Shown in pieces: positions 60,387-64,000 of a stretch of DNA of 64,000 bases (within the stretch, counting starts at the first letter, position 1; each line of letters begins with the position of its first letter). The notes beneath the pieces were generated by a model. The model saw only the letters and a list, made by a program, of their open reading frames with translations, searched no databases and was not told the origin of the DNA. The stretch is from Neorhizobium galegae bv. orientalis str. HAMBI 540 (lineage in GTDB: Bacteria; Pseudomonadota; Alphaproteobacteria; Rhizobiales; Rhizobiaceae). The DNA is taken from positions 868,001 through 932,000 of the forward strand of contig NZ_HG938353.1 in the NCBI RefSeq assembly GCF_000731315.1, written 5' to 3'. The position numbers and the translations under genes are program-made.

Positions 60387-60962
60387 TCAGAGATCGGCGG
60401 CTTCGGTCGATTCCGCCGGACGGGCCGGGCGTTCGGACGGATCCCGACCGACTTCGGCTTTCAGCGACACCAGGTCGATGAAGTGGTCGGCTTGGCGACG
60501 CAGGTCGTCGGCGATCATCGGGGGCTGGGTGGCCATGGTCGAAACCACGGAAACCTTGCGGCCCTTGCGCTGCAGCGCCTCGACGAGCGTAGTGAAGTCG
60601 CCGTCGCCGGAAAACAGCACGAGATGGTCTACGGTTTCCGACTGCTCCATGGCATCGATCGCAAGCTCGATATCCATGTTGCCCTTGATCTTGCGGCGGC
60701 CCATCGAGTCGGTAAATTCCTTGGCCGGCTTGGTGACGACCTTGTACCCGTTATAGTCGAGCCAGTCGATCAGCGGGCGGATGGAGGAATATTCCTGATC
60801 CTCAATCAGGGCGGTGTAATAATAGGCGCGAAGAAGATAACCGCGCTTTTGAAAGGCCTTCAGCAATTTCCGGTAATCGATGTCGAAACCGAGGCTTTTC
60901 GAAGCAGCGTAAAGATTTGCGCCGTCTATGAAGAGAGCAATCTTCTCCCTTGGGTCAAACAT
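60387..60962 (-). CDS. NYN-domain (LabA/DUF88-like) putative ribonuclease
   Basis: A 191-residue protein with a PIN-like NYN fold. The acidic residues are in IALFIDGANLYAA, GNMDIELAIDAME and LVLFSGDGDFTTLVEALQ, the three NYN motifs. Such proteins are thought to act on RNA. The C-terminal 30 residues are acidic and rich in Pro/Ala and probably disordered. Alternative names in databases: LabA-like, DUF88. Confidence 0.88.
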   Translation of the reverse strand: MFDPREKIALFIDGANLYAASKSLGFDIDYRKLLKAFQKRGYLLRAYYYTALIEDQEYSSIRPLIDWLDYNGYKVVTKPAKEFTDSMGRRKIKGNMDIELAIDAMEQSETVDHLVLFSGDGDFTTLVEALQRKGRKVSVVSTMATQPPMIADDLRRQADHFIDLVSLKAEVGRDPSERPARPAESTEAADL

Positions 60963-61251
60963 ATGGTCTCCATCCCCTTTTCTTATGAACCTGCTTGGCA
61001 GGTGGAGGCCTGGTCAATATAAGCCGAGCCAAATCTCCGGAATAATCCACTACATTACGAACTATTCATATAACTGTCATTTATGGCACGATTCGCAATA
61101 ATCCAAGCAGCTTGGGGTTGAATTTCGCCGGCACCCCCAGAAGGCGTGGCCTCACTTGCCGAAAGTCAATTATCAGGAAAAACTTGAATTTGCCGCGCAA
61201 TGCCTGTATCGGGCGTATCAATTCCGAAAATCACTGATCAAAGGACAGGCA

Positions 61252-61659
61252 ATGGCCCGTGTCACAGTAGAAGATTGCATCGACAAAGTCGACAACCGGT
61301 TCGAACTGGTCCTGCTCGCGAGCCACCGCGCCCGCCAGATCTCGCAGGGTGCTTCGATCACCATCGACCGCGACAATGACAAGAATCCTGTCGTCGCTCT
61401 TCGCGAAATCGCCGACGAGACGCTTTCGCCGGACGACCTCAAGGAAGACCTCATCCATTCGCTGCAGAAGCATGTCGAAGTCGACGAGCCCGAGCCCGAT
61501 CCGGCTTCGCTGATCGCTGCCGGCGGCGTTGCCGTCGCCTCCGATCGCGACGAGGAAGACGACGCTCCGGAGACCGTCACCTTCGACCAGATGTCGGAAG
61601 AAGAACTGCTCGCCGGCATCGAAGGCCTCGTGCCGCCGGAAAAGAGTGACGATTACTAA
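61252..61659 (+). CDS. rpoZ: RNA polymerase omega subunit
   Basis: A 135-residue protein. [20 protein letters not shown] and [20 protein letters not shown] are the omega signature; the C-terminal acidic tail ([22 protein letters not shown]) is usual in Rhizobiales. It helps assemble RNA polymerase and binds ppGpp in proteobacteria. Start at ATG 61252 with AAAGGACAGG. The rsh gene is 159 bases on, the common rpoZ-spoT order. Confidence 0.96.
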   Translation: MARVTVEDCIDKVDNRFELVLLASHRARQISQGASITIDRDNDKNPVVALREIADETLSPDDLKEDLIHSLQKHVEVDEPEPDPASLIAAGGVAVASDRDEEDDAPETVTFDQMSEEELLAGIEGLVPPEKSDDY

Positions 61660-61725
61660 GCGAAACACCTGCTTAGCAAGTTTTCGTTCATTCTCTCGCC
61701 CTAATCTGCTTGAATGTTTTATGAT

Positions 61726-61765
61726 GGCTGCGCCAACCTTCCCGGTTGGCGCGCCATTTTCTTTT
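61726..61765 (+). terminator. Terminator of rpoZ
   Basis: GCGCCAACC / GGTTGGCGC stem (61730-61738, 61744-61752), TTCCC loop, TGGC/GCCA extension, then TTTTCTTTT. Confidence 0.85.
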
Positions 61766-61818
61766 CGTCCGGTGCCCATTCGCAGGCACTGAAGCGGTAT
61801 CGAGGACATTTTTCAGGA

Positions 61819-64000
61819 TGATGCGGCAATACGAGCTCGTGGAGCGGGTTCAGAAATACAAACCCGAAGCCAACGAAGCTCTGCTCAACAAAGCCTATGT
61901 CTACGCCATGCAGAAGCATGGTCAGCAGAAGCGCGCCAGCGGCGACCCCTATATTTCCCACCCGCTGGAAGTCGCAGCCATCCTCACCGACATGCATCTC
62001 GACGAGTCGACCATCGCGGTCGCCCTGCTGCACGATACGATCGAGGACACCACTGCCACCCGCGCCGAGATCGACGAACTGTTCGGCGAGGATATCGGCC
62101 GGCTGGTCGAGGGGCTGACCAAGCTGAAACGCCTCGACCTCGTCTCGAAGAAAGCCAAGCAGGCGGAAAACCTGCGCAAGCTGCTGCTTGCCATTTCCGA
62201 CGACGTGCGCGTCCTTCTCGTCAAGCTCGCCGACCGGCTGCACAACATGCGCACGCTCGAGCACATGAAGGCCGAGCAGAAGGCGCGCATTTCCGAAGAG
62301 ACCATGGACATCTATGCGCCGCTTGCCGGCCGCATGGGCATGCAGGACATGCGCGACGAGCTGGAGGAACTGTCCTTCCGCTACATGAATCCCGAAGCCT
62401 ACGACACCGTCACCGGCCGGCTCGCCGATCTCGAAGCCCGCAACGAGGGCCTGATCAAGAAGATCGAGGACGAGTTGCGCGAGCTGCTGATCGCCAACGG
62501 CCTCAAGGATGCCTTCGTCAAGGGTCGCCAGAAGAAGCCTTATTCGGTGTTTCGCAAGATGCAGTCGAAGTCGCTCTCCTTCGAGCAGCTTTCGGACGTC
62601 TATGGTTTCCGCATCGTGGTCGGCGACATTCCATCCTGTTACCGCGCGCTCGGCATCGTCCATACGCGTTGGCGCGTCGTGCCCGGCCGTTTCAAGGATT
62701 ATATCTCGAACCCGAAGCAGAACGACTACCGCTCGATCCACACCACCATCGTCGGCCCCTCCCGCCAGCGCATCGAACTGCAGATACGCACCCAGCTGAT
62801 GCAGGAAATCGCCGAATACGGGATCGCAGCGCATGCGCTCTACAAGGACGGCAGGGGCGGGGAACTGCTCCCGAAGGAGTCCAACGCCTATTCCTGGCTG
62901 CGGCACACCATCGAGTCGCTCGCCGAAGGCGACAATCCGGAAGAATTCCTGGAACATACCAAGCTCGAACTGTTCCAGGACCAGGTCTTCTGTTTCACGC
63001 CGAAGGGCAAGCTGATCGCGTTGCCGCGCGGCGCCACTCCGATCGACTTCGCCTACGCGGTCCACACCAATATCGGCAACACCACGGTCGGCGCCAAGAT
63101 CAACGGCCGCATCATGCCGCTGGTGACGCGGCTCAACAATGGCGACGAAGTGGAGATCATCCGTTCCGGCGTGCAGGTGCCGCCCGCCGCCTGGGAAGAG
63201 ATTGTCGTCACCGGTAAGGCGCGCTCGGCGATCCGCCGCGCCACCCGCATGGCGATCCGAAAGCAATATGCCGGTCTCGGCCACCGGATCCTGGAGCGCA
63301 CCTTCGAGCGCGCCGGCAAGGTGTTTTCCCGCGAGACGCTGAAGCCCGCGCTGCCCCGTCTGGCGCACAAGGATGTCGAGGATGCGATCGCCGCCGTCGG
63401 CCGCGGCGAACTCTCCTCCCTCGACGTGCTGCGCGCCGTCTTCCCCGACTACAAGGACGAGCGTGTCACCGTGAAGCCGGCCGCCGACGATGGCTGGTTC
63501 AACATGCGTAGCGCCTCCGGCATGATCTTCAAGCTGCCGAACCAGCGGCGCGTCTCGCCGGAGGAGCTGGAAGCAGGCCCCGATCCGCTGCCGATCCGCG
63601 GCCTTTCGGGCAATCTGCAGGTACGCTTCGCGCCGAGCGGCGCCGTGCCCGGCGACCGCATCGTCGGCATCATGGAAAAGAACAAGGGCATCACCATCTA
63701 CCCGATCCAGGCGTCCGCCCTGCAGCGGTTCGACGATCAGCCGGAAAGCTGGATCGACGTGCGCTGGGATCTCGACGAGGCCAACAAGTCCCGCTTCCTT
63801 GCCCGCATCGAGGTCAACACGCTGAACGAGCCGGGCACGCTCGCCACCGTCACCCAGACGATCGCCCATCTCGACATCAACATTCGCACGCTGACCATGG
63901 GCAGCAACCGCGCCGCCGACTTCTCCGAGATCACCATGGAAGTCGAGGTCTGGGACCTGCGCCAGCTGAACCAGCTGTTGAGTCAGCTGAAGGATCTCGA
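61819..64000 (+). CDS. rsh: Bifunctional (p)ppGpp synthetase/hydrolase Rsh (3' end beyond window)
   Basis: About 727 codons of a protein usually near 740-750. HD hydrolase domain (about 25-180) with ALLHDTIEDT and VKLADRLHNMRTL; synthetase domain with GRQKKPYSVFRKMQ, SDVYGFRIVV and GRFKDYISNPKQNDYRSIHT (the RFKD form found in bifunctional enzymes); TGS domain (VFCFTPKGKLIALPRGAT-PIDFAYAVHT); and a C-terminal ACT domain entering the edge (EPGTLATVTQTIAHLDINI). It makes and breaks the stringent-response alarmone. Rhizobia have a single long Rsh, which fits. Confidence 0.96.

Noticed and set aside
61719..63869. 716-codon minus-strand frame opposite rsh
   Set aside because: Antisense of a clear Rel/SpoT gene; no domain.

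Overview
The window looks like chromosomal DNA of a Rhizobiaceae bacterium (Rhizobium, Agrobacterium or Neorhizobium group). The signs are high GC, RopA/Omp2b-type porins with the typical MNIKSLLLGS start, two intergenic repeats resembling the Rhizobium mosaic element RIME, a PleC-like cell-cycle kinase convergent with glnE, and one long Rel/SpoT (Rsh) enzyme. The species cannot be fixed from sequence alone. No phage, insertion sequence or CRISPR array was seen. Two genes run off the window: glnE at the left edge (5' end missing) and rsh at the right edge (3' end missing).

Layout. 1-9.4 kb: glnE, a PleC-like hybrid-less histidine kinase, an MFS pump with a divergent TetR repressor and two matching operators, and pepN. 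9.7-15.7 kb: a DMT exporter, two tiny ORFs, a uracil-DNA glycosylase, a RIME-like repeat, a YegD-like Hsp70, and an AmpR-like LysR gene divergent from a class D beta-lactamase. 15.8-25.4 kb: a two-gene RND efflux operon, small proteins, an SDR lacking its catalytic Tyr, ETF-ubiquinone oxidoreductase, a VapBC module and an L,D-transpeptidase. 25.4-34.1 kb: a quinone oxidoreductase with a divergent HxlR regulator, an MFS pump, a lipid kinase, a diguanylate cyclase lying between two copies of the lipid kinase 3' end, and a divergent glutamylputrescine synthetase / putrescine aminotransferase pair. 34.1-40.1 kb: a second RIME-like repeat, a lipid-linked sugar locus (GT39, GT2, flippase-like protein), a second VapBC and AMP nucleosidase.

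40.1-43.9 kb holds the most unusual element: seven paralogous genes on the minus strand for small secreted proteins. Six lie in strict tandem (41374-43350) and one lies apart (40624-40920). Each has a signal peptide, a YY-containing motif just after the cleavage site, a central TGS(I/V) motif and a C-terminal GDYYEGAxRPN-like tail. The five spacers between the six tandem genes carry a conserved non-coding element of about 45 bp. I do not recognise a described function.

43.9-64 kb: a DUF2147 protein, a Sel1-like protein, a HisC-like aminotransferase, a LysR regulator, a PilZ protein, a ferredoxin-reductase-type flavoprotein with an HpaI-type aldolase, tRNA-Ser(GCU), two tandem porins, a Slt-type lytic transglycosylase, dapA, smpB, a stand-alone WYL-like protein, a YbhN-like membrane protein, a rifampin ADP-ribosyltransferase, ada, a NYN-domain protein, rpoZ and rsh.

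Taken together the region is mostly core metabolism, envelope and stress genes (nitrogen control, stringent response, peptidoglycan turnover, porins), with drug-resistance functions spread through it: MFS and RND pumps, OXA, Arr and quinone detoxification. Several of these sit beside a divergent local regulator.
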